A stretch of 64,000 bases of DNA, taken from assembly GCF_000183725.1 (NCBI RefSeq), contig NC_014762.1, positions 1,674,001-1,738,000 of the forward strand, in the 5' to 3' direction. The DNA is from Sulfuricurvum kujiense DSM 16994. GTDB taxonomy: Bacteria > Campylobacterota > Campylobacteria > Campylobacterales > Sulfurimonadaceae. A program made the translations under genes and the position numbers. Positions 44,499 through 53,529 of this stretch are shown here, one piece after another. Every line of letters begins with the position of its first letter. The stretch's first letter is position 1. A model generated the notes under the pieces. That model ran no database searches and had not been told where the DNA came from. It worked only from the letters and a program-made list of their open reading frames with translations.

Positions 44499-46944
44499 TA
44501 TCGCCTCCATCATCGATTATCCCCTTGTGAGGCAATATGTCTTTGTGGCAAATTCGCTCATGCGGACAATACTCGCAGTTGGTATCTGATGGACTCATCC
44601 TAAAATCCCCCTCTTCTATCCCTGCTTTGATCTCTCGAATCCGAAGTTTGAGCCCTTGCGCATACGCTTCATTGAACAACAATCCATTGGCTTCATCCGT
44701 GCTCATGTGCGCGTATCCCTTTGTCCCCTTGCCATCGCGCATTGCAAGAAGATATGAGTCAATCGTATGATCTGCATATGCCTGTGACGCATAGAGAAGA
44801 TAGAGAGGCAGTTGGAACTGTTTGAACGACCCCATCTCTTCAATCAGACGGTTTTCCTTGTCCTTGGAGTATTTCCCCGTTTTATAATCGATAACGGTGA
44901 GTATTTTGTTCTCTTTATCCAAATCGATGCGGTCGATAAACCCTTTGACTATCGCTTTGTCTTTATCAGCGGTAATCATAAAATCATCATCGAGCAAGAA
45001 GCGCTGTTCGCTCTTTTCAAAATGTTCCAGTTTTCCGTTGGTATAGACGTAGTCTAAAAACCGAATAAGTAGACCGCGTTCGTGATGCTCTTCAAATAGC
45101 CCTTTGAGCAAATCATCCAAAACGATCTCATGAAAAATGTTCGGTGTTTTCCCCTCATCCACAATATGTTTTTGGATATAGGATTGATGGACATCTGTGG
45201 CAATGGCTTGGAGACGCTCTTTGATCGGTATCGTTGCCTCATCACCCAAATCAATACTTCCAGCTTTTACCTCTTTAGAAAACACTTCGGCGATGGAGTG
45301 GAAAATCGTCCCGATATCGCTCGCTTCAAGTGCGTCATCATCGCGTTCGATCATGAGAGGTTCAGCACCGTATTGATAGGTCAAAAGATAACGCAGCGGA
45401 CATTTGGCATATTCATTGAGGCTAGATGCGGATAGGACTCCGCTCTCAAAACGATGTTCGCTCAATAAGCCGTCATAATGTCCAGTTTCATTTGCATGCA
45501 TTGAAGAAACATATTCTTCAAAACGCTCATCTTGGTGGAATCGGCGGTGATGGAGTAGATATTCATTCTCTGATTCCATCTCATACCCCTCAAGTCGAAT
45601 GACAGGGAGATCGGTGATGATCGGTGAAATAAAGAGCTTCTTTTTCCCCTCTTGCAATGCAGTCGAGATGTGCAACGACTCACAATTACGTCGAAGCTGA
45701 TCAAAATAGTACTGGCTCAATAGATACGAATTATCGACTCCTAAATAGTGTTCACGCTGATCGGGTGTGGAGAGAAAGTTCCCTTTTGATTTAGGAGGAA
45801 ATACGGAGAGATCGGTTCCGATAAAAATGATGTGTTTGAAAACATGCTGTGTCATCTGGTTGGGTTCGGCTACCCATATCCCGTAATCTTCTTTAAGAGG
45901 GGGTATATAGGTCTCTTCAGCCAAAGAGAGGATCATCTCTTTGAAGTCAATTTTTGTATCAAAAAGCTTTTGCGTATTTTCTCGCAGTTTTGTGGCCCGA
46001 AGATGGAGTTTCTTGATTTGTAAAAACTGTTGTTTTACCTCTTCGATCCCCTCATAGGTGAGTATCCCTGATGTTAGATCCTCTTGGACTTTTTGGGCAT
46101 AAAACTCATTAAACTCTTCAAAATTTTTATACAAAAGATAGGTTTGGAATAACGGACATTGCAACATCGGTGTCCCAGAGCTAAATCGCAGTTTCATCCC
46201 GTATTGTGGGGCATAGCTTTCCAATACACGGCGATAGCTGCCAAGGTTTCCGGTTACGATAGCAATATCGGTATCTTTGACATCCTTCATCATCGACGCT
46301 CTTACTGCTTTGATCGCAAAAATCGCCTCATCAAAACGAGATTGCTGTGGTGTGTAGGTAGCTATAGGGTTTACACTATGATGATCAGTTTCAACGCTCT
46401 GAGCATGAGGTAGGGCGCGAATGATATCCAGTGCCTCTTTTTCTAAAGTATTACCGTAAAAGCGAACACCATTTTCCTCAAAAGTGTCGATAACGACTTT
46501 CGAGTAGGTGTTAAAATAATCGGTATCTTTGAGTGCTTCGATCGCTTCTATCAGAACATCGGCGTTATCTTTTAACCCCATCGATTGTTTCAAAGTTTTG
46601 TAGGCATCCAAAATAATGGAGAGTTCAAAAAGCTTTTGAGGCGGATAGTCGAAGCTCTCAAGACTGATTTTATTACGCTTACACGCTAGTATATGCGCAT
46701 AGAGTTCGCCGATTGCTGATTCAGCCGTGGATAGATAATCGAAATGGTCCAGTTTCAAGCTCTCAACCACACGTTGTAGTAGCATTTTTCCGATCATAGC
46801 ATCCATCGCAACCGATGATGAAAAGAATTCAGAGGAGAGGAGCGCACCGAGGGTAATGGCTTTGATGGCTCCGGTGTGATTGGATAGATATATATCCACT
46901 GATTCGGTTGAACGGGCGATAAAGAGAGTTTGATTGAATTTCAT
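44491..46944 (-). CDS. addB: AddB-like nuclease subunit
   Basis: An 817-residue partner of the AddA-like gene. The inactive-helicase N-terminal region has no Walker motif. The C-terminal PD-(D/E)XK nuclease has GFIDRIDLD, VIDYKTGKY and FQLPLYLLY. Cysteines at ECAKCPLRYLL and in NCEYCPHERICHK match the iron-sulfur staple of AddB-type nucleases. It overlaps addA by 8 bases and follows mcrC by 11 bp, so restriction and helicase-nuclease genes are probably one transcript. Confidence 0.85.
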   Translation of the reverse strand: MKFNQTLFIARSTESVDIYLSNHTGAIKAITLGALLSSEFFSSSVAMDAMIGKMLLQRVVESLKLDHFDYLSTAESAIGELYAHILACKRNKISLESFDYPPQKLFELSIILDAYKTLKQSMGLKDNADVLIEAIEALKDTDYFNTYSKVVIDTFEENGVRFYGNTLEKEALDIIRALPHAQSVETDHHSVNPIATYTPQQSRFDEAIFAIKAVRASMMKDVKDTDIAIVTGNLGSYRRVLESYAPQYGMKLRFSSGTPMLQCPLFQTYLLYKNFEEFNEFYAQKVQEDLTSGILTYEGIEEVKQQFLQIKKLHLRATKLRENTQKLFDTKIDFKEMILSLAEETYIPPLKEDYGIWVAEPNQMTQHVFKHIIFIGTDLSVFPPKSKGNFLSTPDQREHYLGVDNSYLLSQYYFDQLRRNCESLHISTALQEGKKKLFISPIITDLPVIRLEGYEMESENEYLLHHRRFHQDERFEEYVSSMHANETGHYDGLLSEHRFESGVLSASSLNEYAKCPLRYLLTYQYGAEPLMIERDDDALEASDIGTIFHSIAEVFSKEVKAGSIDLGDEATIPIKERLQAIATDVHQSYIQKHIVDEGKTPNIFHEIVLDDLLKGLFEEHHERGLLIRFLDYVYTNGKLEHFEKSEQRFLLDDDFMITADKDKAIVKGFIDRIDLDKENKILTVIDYKTGKYSKDKENRLIEEMGSFKQFQLPLYLLYASQAYADHTIDSYLLAMRDGKGTKGYAHMSTDEANGLLFNEAYAQGLKLRIREIKAGIEEGDFRMSPSDTNCEYCPHERICHKDILPHKGIIDDGGDNE

Positions 46945-46955
46945 TATTTTGTAAC

Positions 46956-48224
46956 CTATCTGACTTTTATACCAATGGGGATTTTTATGATGTTGCTAAA
47001 TACCGAATTGCTATATTCACACGTAAATGCCTTTTCAGTTAACTCAGTTTCATTTGTTATTTCTGGGTAAATAAATATCAGCTTGGCTTCCTCATCACGC
47101 TTTACACCAATTAATTTTTTAATTTCTGGTAAACGTCCATAAAGTGACAATTGTTGATAATCATCTTTAAATCTATCAGTTTTGTCATTATTTTCAAACC
47201 AGTATTTATATTTTGCATCAATTATTAATCCTTTCCCTTCAACAATAAAATCAGGACGAAGATTCCATGAAGAATAAGCTTTTCCATTTGATTGATCATA
47301 CCCAGGTATCAATAAGTTACCATACACTTTTCTTAGTTTAACTTCAACAAAACGCTCAAATAACTCAGGCATATTGATGAAAAATGGAGGAATTTTTACA
47401 CTCTTGCCAATATCATTATGTGTATGTACAAAACCAAATCTTTTGAAGATCATTTTGGCAAGTTCCAATGCTTGTTTATAGTCTTTATAAAAGGGAGAAT
47501 GTTTAATCGAAGAAAAATCAGATTCCAGGACATCACAGACTTCAACCAGCTCAAAAGCATTTGTATTTTGTTTGTAAGTTCGTAAAATTTCTTCATTATT
47601 AGAGATACTAGAAAGATATTTCATGCATCTAATTAGTGCTGTTTTTATAATTTGGTTTTCGATACAGTTAACTGTAAAAACCTGATGTTTACAAACAGTT
47701 TTATCCAATCTGTTTTTGAAATGATTAGTTTTGATAGTTTGGTTAATTAATATCTTTCCTTTGACTTTCGAAGTCATATTTTCTGTGATTGTTACATACC
47801 CTTTTTTTAATCCTTTTAGAGTAATCTTTTTAACAATTTGTAAAAAATGCAATATTAAAAAAGGAGTTAAATAATCTTCTGAAGATTTAATATCTATCCA
47901 TTTTTCATTAAAAAATATTTCATAGGTATCATTCAGTTTTTGTGACACAATCGGGTCATCAAGACATTCAATGAACATAGAGAGATAAGATGCAAATTCT
48001 CCATTATATTCTTTCGGACTCACATGAATATACAATTCCTCCTCAAGCCATCTACACCCTATGAAATAGTGAGACTTCATGACAGGTTCTAACATTTCAT
48101 TTAACTCTTGATGAATTCCTAAATACTTTGCACTATTTTTCAAAAATTCCTGATTATATACAGCTATTTTTGAAGGGTTGATACTTTGATTAATGATTTC
48201 ATGTTCTTTGGCTTTAACCTGCAT
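46956..48224 (-). CDS. mcrC: McrC, nuclease subunit of the McrBC restriction system
   Basis: A 422-residue McrC-family protein. McrC supplies the PD-(D/E)XK nuclease to the McrB NTPase ring, which cuts DNA carrying modified cytosines. The nuclease centre is visible at LRPDFIVEGKGLIIDAKYKYWF (Asp, then DAK), and DYQQLSLYGRL follows. The N-terminal 170 residues contain the McrB-contact part. It starts 3 bp after mcrB ends. Confidence 0.9.
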   Translation of the reverse strand: MQVKAKEHEIINQSINPSKIAVYNQEFLKNSAKYLGIHQELNEMLEPVMKSHYFIGCRWLEEELYIHVSPKEYNGEFASYLSMFIECLDDPIVSQKLNDTYEIFFNEKWIDIKSSEDYLTPFLILHFLQIVKKITLKGLKKGYVTITENMTSKVKGKILINQTIKTNHFKNRLDKTVCKHQVFTVNCIENQIIKTALIRCMKYLSSISNNEEILRTYKQNTNAFELVEVCDVLESDFSSIKHSPFYKDYKQALELAKMIFKRFGFVHTHNDIGKSVKIPPFFINMPELFERFVEVKLRKVYGNLLIPGYDQSNGKAYSSWNLRPDFIVEGKGLIIDAKYKYWFENNDKTDRFKDDYQQLSLYGRLPEIKKLIGVKRDEEAKLIFIYPEITNETELTEKAFTCEYSNSVFSNIIKIPIGIKVR

Positions 48225-48227
48225 TTA

Positions 48228-50102
48228 TCAATCTTTTTCCAAACCTTGAATAATCTCTCTCGCTGATTCCAATAAAATTCCATCAGACAAATACTCTTTT
48301 AGTAGCGGTAAAACTTGATATTGTAGTTTAGTTTCCAAAGTGCTTTCATTGTCAGCTATAAAATAAGAATGTCCCAGCATGACATTTTCTTTTTTAAATT
48401 CAGGAGATAAATGGTCATCAAATATTTTTAGTACATCTCTAAATTTAGACTGCTCATGTACAACTGATTCATCTGGTAATACATTTATAAATGAGAATCG
48501 TCGCCGTATTGCATAGTCTATATGTCCAATACTTCTATCAGCTGTATTCATCGTTCCAATAATATATAAATTTGGAGGTAATATAATCGTATTGCCATCA
48601 TTTTCCTCGCTATACATACTTTCAACAGGCTCTCCTCTGTATTCAAGTGCATAAATCAATTCCCCTAGGACAGTTGACAAATTGGCGCGATTGATTTCAT
48701 CAATGATAAGAACAAATGGTTTGGCATTTTCTTTAGAATCTTTATAAGATTCATAGGCAGCCTTTGCCATCAATGCAAGTACTTTATTTTCAACTTTGTA
48801 CTCAATTTGGGTGCCATTAGATTTAGCAACAATACCACGCACAAAATCTTCGTAACTGTACGAAGGGTGAAACTGGATTAGTTTTACTCTATCTTTTATT
48901 GAGCCATCAATTTCACTATTCATTGAGCCATCAATCATGAAATTAGCCAACATTTTAGCAAGTCTTGTTTTACCTGTTCCAGGAGGGCCTTGTAAAATTA
49001 TTTGATACTGATTTAATAAAAGTCTAGTTAATTTGTCCATGTATTCGCCTTTTTTCATTATTTCAAAAATTACACTTAATTTTTTGACCGCTATTAAAAC
49101 ATCTTTTTCTGATGGTAATTCATGAATATTATTTTTGAACCAAATAGCACCAATATGTTTTTCTTGTTCATTAAAGTTCAATTCCGGAAAAGTATTTTTT
49201 AAATATTCGTGAATTTTAATATTGCCAAAAATTAAGTTTTTGTTATCTTTAATAAAAATACCGCCTCCCCATCTAGCTCCTATAGTAATATTTAACTGAG
49301 TAGCTGGCATATAATTTTTATCACCATAATAAAATCCAACTCTGAAACCATTCTCGTTTGACCATTGTGGTTGAGTTGGATGGCTATTTTTTCCTCTAGA
49401 AAATGTTGAGAGTGATTTGATATAAGTTGGTAATTTATCCCGAAAATCAGATAAAAATGAAAAAACTCTCAACCCCTCTTCCAAATTTTCATCTTTTACT
49501 TGTTTTTTTATTAAGTTAATTTTTTCAAAATCAATAGTTTTTATAAAATCGTCCCATGATTCACTAAATTTTCTTTGTATGCCAATATCCTTTTTAATCT
49601 GCTCAATTTCATAAAAAGATGTAAAATTTTTTTCCAACATTTCATCAAGAATTTGTACAAGCTGTTCATTACCTATATAAGTGAAACCAATTTGCCCAAT
49701 TCTTTTTTTATCATCAGGTAAGTGTTTTTCTTCGTTGAATTCAATAAAGTTATCTAACTTAAAACTAGTACTTCGATCTGCTCTTAAATTAAATTGATCA
49801 ATTTCATGAGGTTTGTTGACTGGTCTAAAATTTCCATATTCAACTCTATTATATACACCAACGATTTTTTTGTTCGAATAAAATATGATAATATTCTTAT
49901 CACCTTCAATTTGCGGAGGATTTGTACTTTGAAAAAATCCATATACATGCTCATGGTCGTTCCAAGCGCCATCAAAAAGAAAATTCAAACTTTCATGTGC
50001 TATGCCACCATCTTTTACATGTTTATGACCAGATGTTGTCTGATTATCTAATCCTGTCCATCCATTATTAATCCATGCGATATTAGCAATTAAAATTTTC
50101 AT
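48228..50102 (-). CDS. mcrB: McrB-type GTPase/AAA+ subunit
   Basis: A 624-residue protein. The C-terminal half is the McrB AAA_5 domain: Walker A GPPGTGKT at 372-379, Walker B FVLIIDEINRANLSTVLGEL, and GTMNTADRSIGHIDYAIRRRF with the McrB NTxD-type signature. The N-terminal 340 residues are a different specificity region (ANIAWINNGWTGLDNQ, FYSNKKIVGVYNRVEYG) that I do not recognise as the usual 5-methylcytosine reader, so the DNA mark recognised may differ. The ATG at 50102 fits the TAGGA site better than the one at 50108. Confidence 0.88.
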   Translation of the reverse strand: MKILIANIAWINNGWTGLDNQTTSGHKHVKDGGIAHESLNFLFDGAWNDHEHVYGFFQSTNPPQIEGDKNIIIFYSNKKIVGVYNRVEYGNFRPVNKPHEIDQFNLRADRSTSFKLDNFIEFNEEKHLPDDKKRIGQIGFTYIGNEQLVQILDEMLEKNFTSFYEIEQIKKDIGIQRKFSESWDDFIKTIDFEKINLIKKQVKDENLEEGLRVFSFLSDFRDKLPTYIKSLSTFSRGKNSHPTQPQWSNENGFRVGFYYGDKNYMPATQLNITIGARWGGGIFIKDNKNLIFGNIKIHEYLKNTFPELNFNEQEKHIGAIWFKNNIHELPSEKDVLIAVKKLSVIFEIMKKGEYMDKLTRLLLNQYQIILQGPPGTGKTRLAKMLANFMIDGSMNSEIDGSIKDRVKLIQFHPSYSYEDFVRGIVAKSNGTQIEYKVENKVLALMAKAAYESYKDSKENAKPFVLIIDEINRANLSTVLGELIYALEYRGEPVESMYSEENDGNTIILPPNLYIIGTMNTADRSIGHIDYAIRRRFSFINVLPDESVVHEQSKFRDVLKIFDDHLSPEFKKENVMLGHSYFIADNESTLETKLQYQVLPLLKEYLSDGILLESAREIIQGLEKD

Positions 50103-50159
50103 ATACATTCCTAAATATATTTATTATGCGATTTGATACACTCTTCGGATATCTAATAT

Positions 50160-51083
50160 TCAATGATTCCTCCCATACGCTTCAATACTTTCATGTATCA
50201 CCTTCGCACTCGGCACCACAGATGATGAGAGATCCAAATGGACATCCTGATCATCGAAAAAGATATCGGCACCAAACGCTTCGAGCACTTCGTATTTGTC
50301 TGTTCCGCCCAAAAAGAACGCTTCATCGATCCGGACTCCCCACGCATTGAGCGTTTTAATGACACGTTCGTGTGTCGGTGCCCCTCTGGCGGTGACGAGA
50401 GCAGTTCGGATGGGGGATTCTTGGTCTTTGAATTTGGACTGGATGTTTGAGATAGTGAAGAGAAATTTGGCAAATGGACCTTGTTCCATTGGGTTGTGCA
50501 TATTATTTTTCTCATGCTCGATAAAAGCTTCAAGCCCGTGTTCTTTATAGACTAGTTCCGACTCTTCGGAAAACAGCACTGCATCCCCATCAAACGCGAT
50601 GCGTACTTGATCTCCGAGAGAATTATGAACACTCTCATGTGAAGGGAGGATCTTCGCTGCTGCGACACCGCTTTTGATGGCATTGATCACATCAGCATCG
50701 TTTGCCGAGAGAAAAAGATCGACTTTGAACGCTTTGAGATAGTTGGAGATATCATTGCCGCTCGTCCAGCCTGATCGGCTGATATCGAGATTGCACTCTT
50801 TGATCGCATTCGTGATTCGCAGGCTCGTAGCGGCATTGTTTTTGGAGAGGACAATCACTTCGACCTGTTTTTCATCACTTGGGAAAAAAGAGTTGATTTT
50901 CAAGAGATTTTCGACCAGACGGTATCCCGTCCCCTTGGATAACGGTTTATGCTCGTTTTCAAGCTGATACTCGTAATAGTGATCCAACCCTTTTTCTTCA
51001 AAGACTTTGTTTTCAGCTTCGAGGTCAAAGAGAGCACGGGAAGAAACCGCAACAACGAGTTTGTTTTGTAGATTATAGCCCAT
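50160..51083 (-). CDS. Cytosolic 5'-nucleotidase (cN-I type)
   Basis: A 307-residue protein of the bacterial 5'-nucleotidase group related to eukaryotic cN-I: VVAVSSRALFDLEAEN near the start, IAFDGDAVLFSEESE in the middle (haloacid-dehalogenase-like Asp), and EAFFLGGTDKYEVLEAFGADIFFDDQ near the end. It hydrolyses nucleoside monophosphates. It lies 10 bp after the exonuclease gene and 57 bp before mcrB on the same strand, an order that would recycle nucleotides released by DNA degradation. Confidence 0.82.
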   Translation of the reverse strand: MGYNLQNKLVVAVSSRALFDLEAENKVFEEKGLDHYYEYQLENEHKPLSKGTGYRLVENLLKINSFFPSDEKQVEVIVLSKNNAATSLRITNAIKECNLDISRSGWTSGNDISNYLKAFKVDLFLSANDADVINAIKSGVAAAKILPSHESVHNSLGDQVRIAFDGDAVLFSEESELVYKEHGLEAFIEHEKNNMHNPMEQGPFAKFLFTISNIQSKFKDQESPIRTALVTARGAPTHERVIKTLNAWGVRIDEAFFLGGTDKYEVLEAFGADIFFDDQDVHLDLSSSVVPSAKVIHESIEAYGRNH

Positions 51084-51092
51084 CGATTTTAC

Positions 51093-51974
51093 TTACGCAT
51101 TCAATACGTTGTTAATAGCTTCGCGGGTCTCATCGTCGAGACGTTCAGCGTTGTTGAGCAGCCATGTCAAATAGCCTGGATCGCTTTGCACTACTTCTGC
51201 AGGGGTTTTACCACGGTATTTTCCAAATCCGATCGTAATGACGGCCGACCCTTTAGTAGCTTTCATATGGTGAAGCAGCGTTGCACGTAAATCACTGTCT
51301 AAATCGAAGTTCTCTAGCATGTATTTGAGGTCATTTCGTGCTTCGAGTGCAACCTCTTCAAATCGCTTCCCTTTGTGTTTGCCAAACGGAACGTAGTCGA
51401 GAATGATCGGTTTGGAACACAATTCGATCATGCCCTCAGCGTTGTGAGATTCGAGAAGTTTCTCATATAGGTGCTTAAGAACGATTACATCCCCTAGTGC
51501 ATCATGAGCTTTGATCTCGATTCCCAGTTTATCGATGAGGGGTTGCTCTTTGTGATAAAGCCCCCATTGATACCGTTTGAACTGTAGCCCGTGCGGTGTG
51601 TCGAGCGGATGCCATGCACGCAATACCCGGAAGGTATCGACAAGTTTCATCTCGAGTCCCATCCCCTCTTTGGCAAGCATTCCAAGGTCAAATTCGGCGT
51701 TTTGTATCACCATCAGATTATCAGGCGTATTAAGCTCTGCGAGACGGTTGAAAGCGGATGTTTCAATACATTTAGGCGCACCGGTCAGCATCTCGGGAGT
51801 AATGTGATGGATTGCCATAGCTTCAAAACTAATCGGAAGCGGAGGGGTACAAAGATCATTGTGAAGCTCTAATATCTCACCCTTCTCATCGCATACTAGA
51901 TAGCTGAGCTGACAGATACGATCGACCTCCCCTGCCCCAGTGGTTTCGGTATCGAGGATAATGGTATGACGCAT
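51093..51974 (-). CDS. DnaQ-like 3'-5' exonuclease with two DUF3820 motifs
   Basis: A 293-residue DEDD-type exonuclease. The catalytic motifs are ILDTETTG (1-15), VIQNAEFDLGML, and HDALGDVIVLKHLY. The C-terminal part holds two repeats, YVPFGKHKGKRFEEV and IGFGKYRGKTPAEVVQ, of the DUF3820 (putative quorum-sensing-regulated) type found next to exonuclease domains. Likely substrate is single-stranded DNA or RNA. It heads a run with 5'-nucleotidase, McrBC and AddBA-like genes. Confidence 0.88.
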   Translation of the reverse strand: MRHTIILDTETTGAGEVDRICQLSYLVCDEKGEILELHNDLCTPPLPISFEAMAIHHITPEMLTGAPKCIETSAFNRLAELNTPDNLMVIQNAEFDLGMLAKEGMGLEMKLVDTFRVLRAWHPLDTPHGLQFKRYQWGLYHKEQPLIDKLGIEIKAHDALGDVIVLKHLYEKLLESHNAEGMIELCSKPIILDYVPFGKHKGKRFEEVALEARNDLKYMLENFDLDSDLRATLLHHMKATKGSAVITIGFGKYRGKTPAEVVQSDPGYLTWLLNNAERLDDETREAINNVLNA

Positions 51975-52029
51975 GGAGACCTTTCTATTAAAAAGTAATA
52001 TATTTTAGTGTTTAATCACTTAAATGTGA

Positions 52030-52464
52030 TCATGGCAGTTTATTTGGCAACGTTTTATCCGAAAGAATAGTTCCAATACCTACAATTGCCATGCCACACA
52101 CTTTATTGTCTAATGAATAAGTCAATACACTGATTTGGCTAAGACGTTTGAGTGATTTATGATCATTCATCAGTATCGCCCACGCTTTAGCCGTCCATCC
52201 ATCCTGATCCATCACATTAGGATCGATACCACTTTGCAGCAGTAACGTAATCGCATCATAATTTCGTGAAGCTACCGCTTGCATCAACCCTGTCAAACCT
52301 AGAGCATTTTTACTTTTTATAACCTGAGGATACAATTTGAGTATCCGTTTGAGTTTTAAGTTGTTGTGAGATTTGATGGCATTGAAATAGCCATTGCGGA
52401 TATAACGCCGAATAAGTTTGAATTTGATTAGGGTGAATTTATAAAATATCTGGATGGTTATCAT
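52030..52464 (-). CDS. Ankyrin-repeat protein
   Basis: A 144-residue protein: an N-terminal basic segment that may be a weak membrane anchor (ITIQIFYKFTLIKFKLIRR), then ankyrin repeats (ALGLTGLMQAVASRNYDAITLLLQSGIDPNVMDQDGWTAKAWAIL). The ATG at 52464 has an AAGGAGAT site; a frame from 52536 would run through promoter B. Ankyrin proteins bind partners; none is named here. It is a member of the palindrome-controlled gene set. Confidence 0.78.
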   Translation of the reverse strand: MITIQIFYKFTLIKFKLIRRYIRNGYFNAIKSHNNLKLKRILKLYPQVIKSKNALGLTGLMQAVASRNYDAITLLLQSGIDPNVMDQDGWTAKAWAILMNDHKSLKRLSQISVLTYSLDNKVCGMAIVGIGTILSDKTLPNKLP

Positions 52465-52494
52465 GCCGATCTCCTTGTATAGTCTCATATTGAA

Positions 52495-52526
52495 ACTATA
52501 CACATTTAGCTGGACATGATTTGTCT
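52495..52526 (-). promoter_or_regulatory. Palindromic promoter B (ankyrin gene)
   Basis: Minus strand AGACA-AATCA-TGTCC (52526-52512), 11 bases, then TATAGT (52500-52495). It lies 48 bp before the ankyrin ATG. Confidence 0.75.
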
Positions 52527-52539
52527 GAATTTTCAAATA

Positions 52540-52974
52540 TTACTTCTGTAATTTTTTCAGATCCGAAATACATTTTCCCTTCTGGTTCAAAACTTTTTCA
52601 CACAATATTAAAAACTCTTCATACGAAAGATCGTTTTTTGCATCATTTACTGCCCATCCGGTTACGACAAATAACAAATCAATGTTTGATCTGCCGTTAA
52701 GATGATCGACAGTAGGCAATTTAGGTTCTTTCTTATAGTTTTTTATACCATTCTCTTCATTCCCAAAGGTACCAAGGAGGCCCCATTCAAGCATCTCACC
52801 GGTATAAAAATCACATCCTTCGCTGAGAACGACAGCTTTATGTATTGCTTGTTTGTATTGTTCCTTTGTAAATTGATTTCCATCGCGTTTTCGATGTGCC
52901 ATGGCTTTTCTATCGAGCCAAGTTTGGTAATCTTTATCTATAATGAAATTCGGGGTAGGATATTTAGTTGCCAT
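52540..52974 (-). CDS. HNH-like nuclease candidate
   Basis: A 144-residue protein. CDFYTGEML, PTVDHLNGRSN and VNDAKNDLSYEEFLIL follow the order of an HNH nuclease (first His in DH, Asn-rich end with NDAKN before a helix), but the zinc-binding Cys pairs are mostly missing. The second ATG (52974) has an AAAGG site at good spacing. It follows the two sigma-region-4-like genes on the same strand and is probably cotranscribed with them. Confidence 0.58.
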   Translation of the reverse strand: MATKYPTPNFIIDKDYQTWLDRKAMAHRKRDGNQFTKEQYKQAIHKAVVLSEGCDFYTGEMLEWGLLGTFGNEENGIKNYKKEPKLPTVDHLNGRSNIDLLFVVTGWAVNDAKNDLSYEEFLILCEKVLNQKGKCISDLKKLQK

Positions 52975-53026
52975 TATCATTGCCTTTATTTATATTTCTC
53001 AAGAACTATACTATTAATCAATCAAC

Positions 53027-53278
53027 TTAGGATTCCATATATGCTTTAATGACTCTACCCATCTTAGGGTGCTTCAGTTTTTTAATTGCGCTCGCTTCTA
53101 TTTGACGCACACGCTCTCTTGTCACATGCAAAACTTCACCAATTTCGCTCAATGTAAAATCGCATCCATGCAAACCAAGTCTATCCAGTGTAATTAGAAT
53201 ACACGTGACATTACCATTACAGCCTAGCAGTTCTCGCATCACGAAATCTTTTTCGTATCTTACAGTTGATTCATACAT
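53027..53278 (-). CDS. Sigma-70 region 4-only protein
   Basis: An 83-residue protein whose second half (FTLSEIGEVLHVTRERVRQIEASAIKKLKHP) is nearly identical in pattern to region 4.2 of primary sigma factors, the helix-turn-helix that reads the -35 element. Regions 1-3 are absent. It could compete for RNA polymerase, bind -35-like DNA, or act as an ordinary regulator. The start is 2 bp after the next similar gene, an obvious tandem. Confidence 0.8.
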   Translation of the reverse strand: MYESTVRYEKDFVMRELLGCNGNVTCILITLDRLGLHGCDFTLSEIGEVLHVTRERVRQIEASAIKKLKHPKMGRVIKAYMES

Positions 53279-53280
53279 CC

Positions 53281-53463
53281 TTAGACTCTTTCGATCATAG
53301 CGACAAGTTCGGCAATCTCTTCTAATTTTGTCTGATTCTTCGGTGTGCTCAGTTTACGCAATGCCATCAATAAAACCTGACGACAAGTTTCTTTTGGGAT
53401 TTCTAGCACCAACGAAATTTCTTCCAATGTAAATTCAACATCATTCTGTGTACTGGATACCAT
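53281..53463 (-). CDS. Second sigma-region-4-like mini protein
   Basis: A 60-residue protein: FTLEEISLVLEIPKETCRQVLLMALRKLSTPK has the same helix-turn-helix frame as region 4.2 but with a changed recognition helix (IPKETCRQVLL instead of VTRERVRQIEA). It is probably a diverged duplicate of the following gene. Upstream are a TATACA -10-like box and a half palindrome GGACA without the second half at the usual distance. A CCTAGGAG ribosome site precedes the ATG. Confidence 0.72.
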   Translation of the reverse strand: MVSSTQNDVEFTLEEISLVLEIPKETCRQVLLMALRKLSTPKNQTKLEEIAELVAMIERV

Positions 53464-53529
53464 TGAGACTCCTAGGTTTTATATGATGAGATTGTATAAA
53501 AATCAAAAATTTGTGTCCTGAGAACAAAC

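Noticed and set aside
53500-53525. An eleventh palindromic promoter before the sigma-region-4 pair
   Set aside because: Only a GGACA half-site is present; the second half is absent at five or six bases and the spacing to the TATACA box does not fit.
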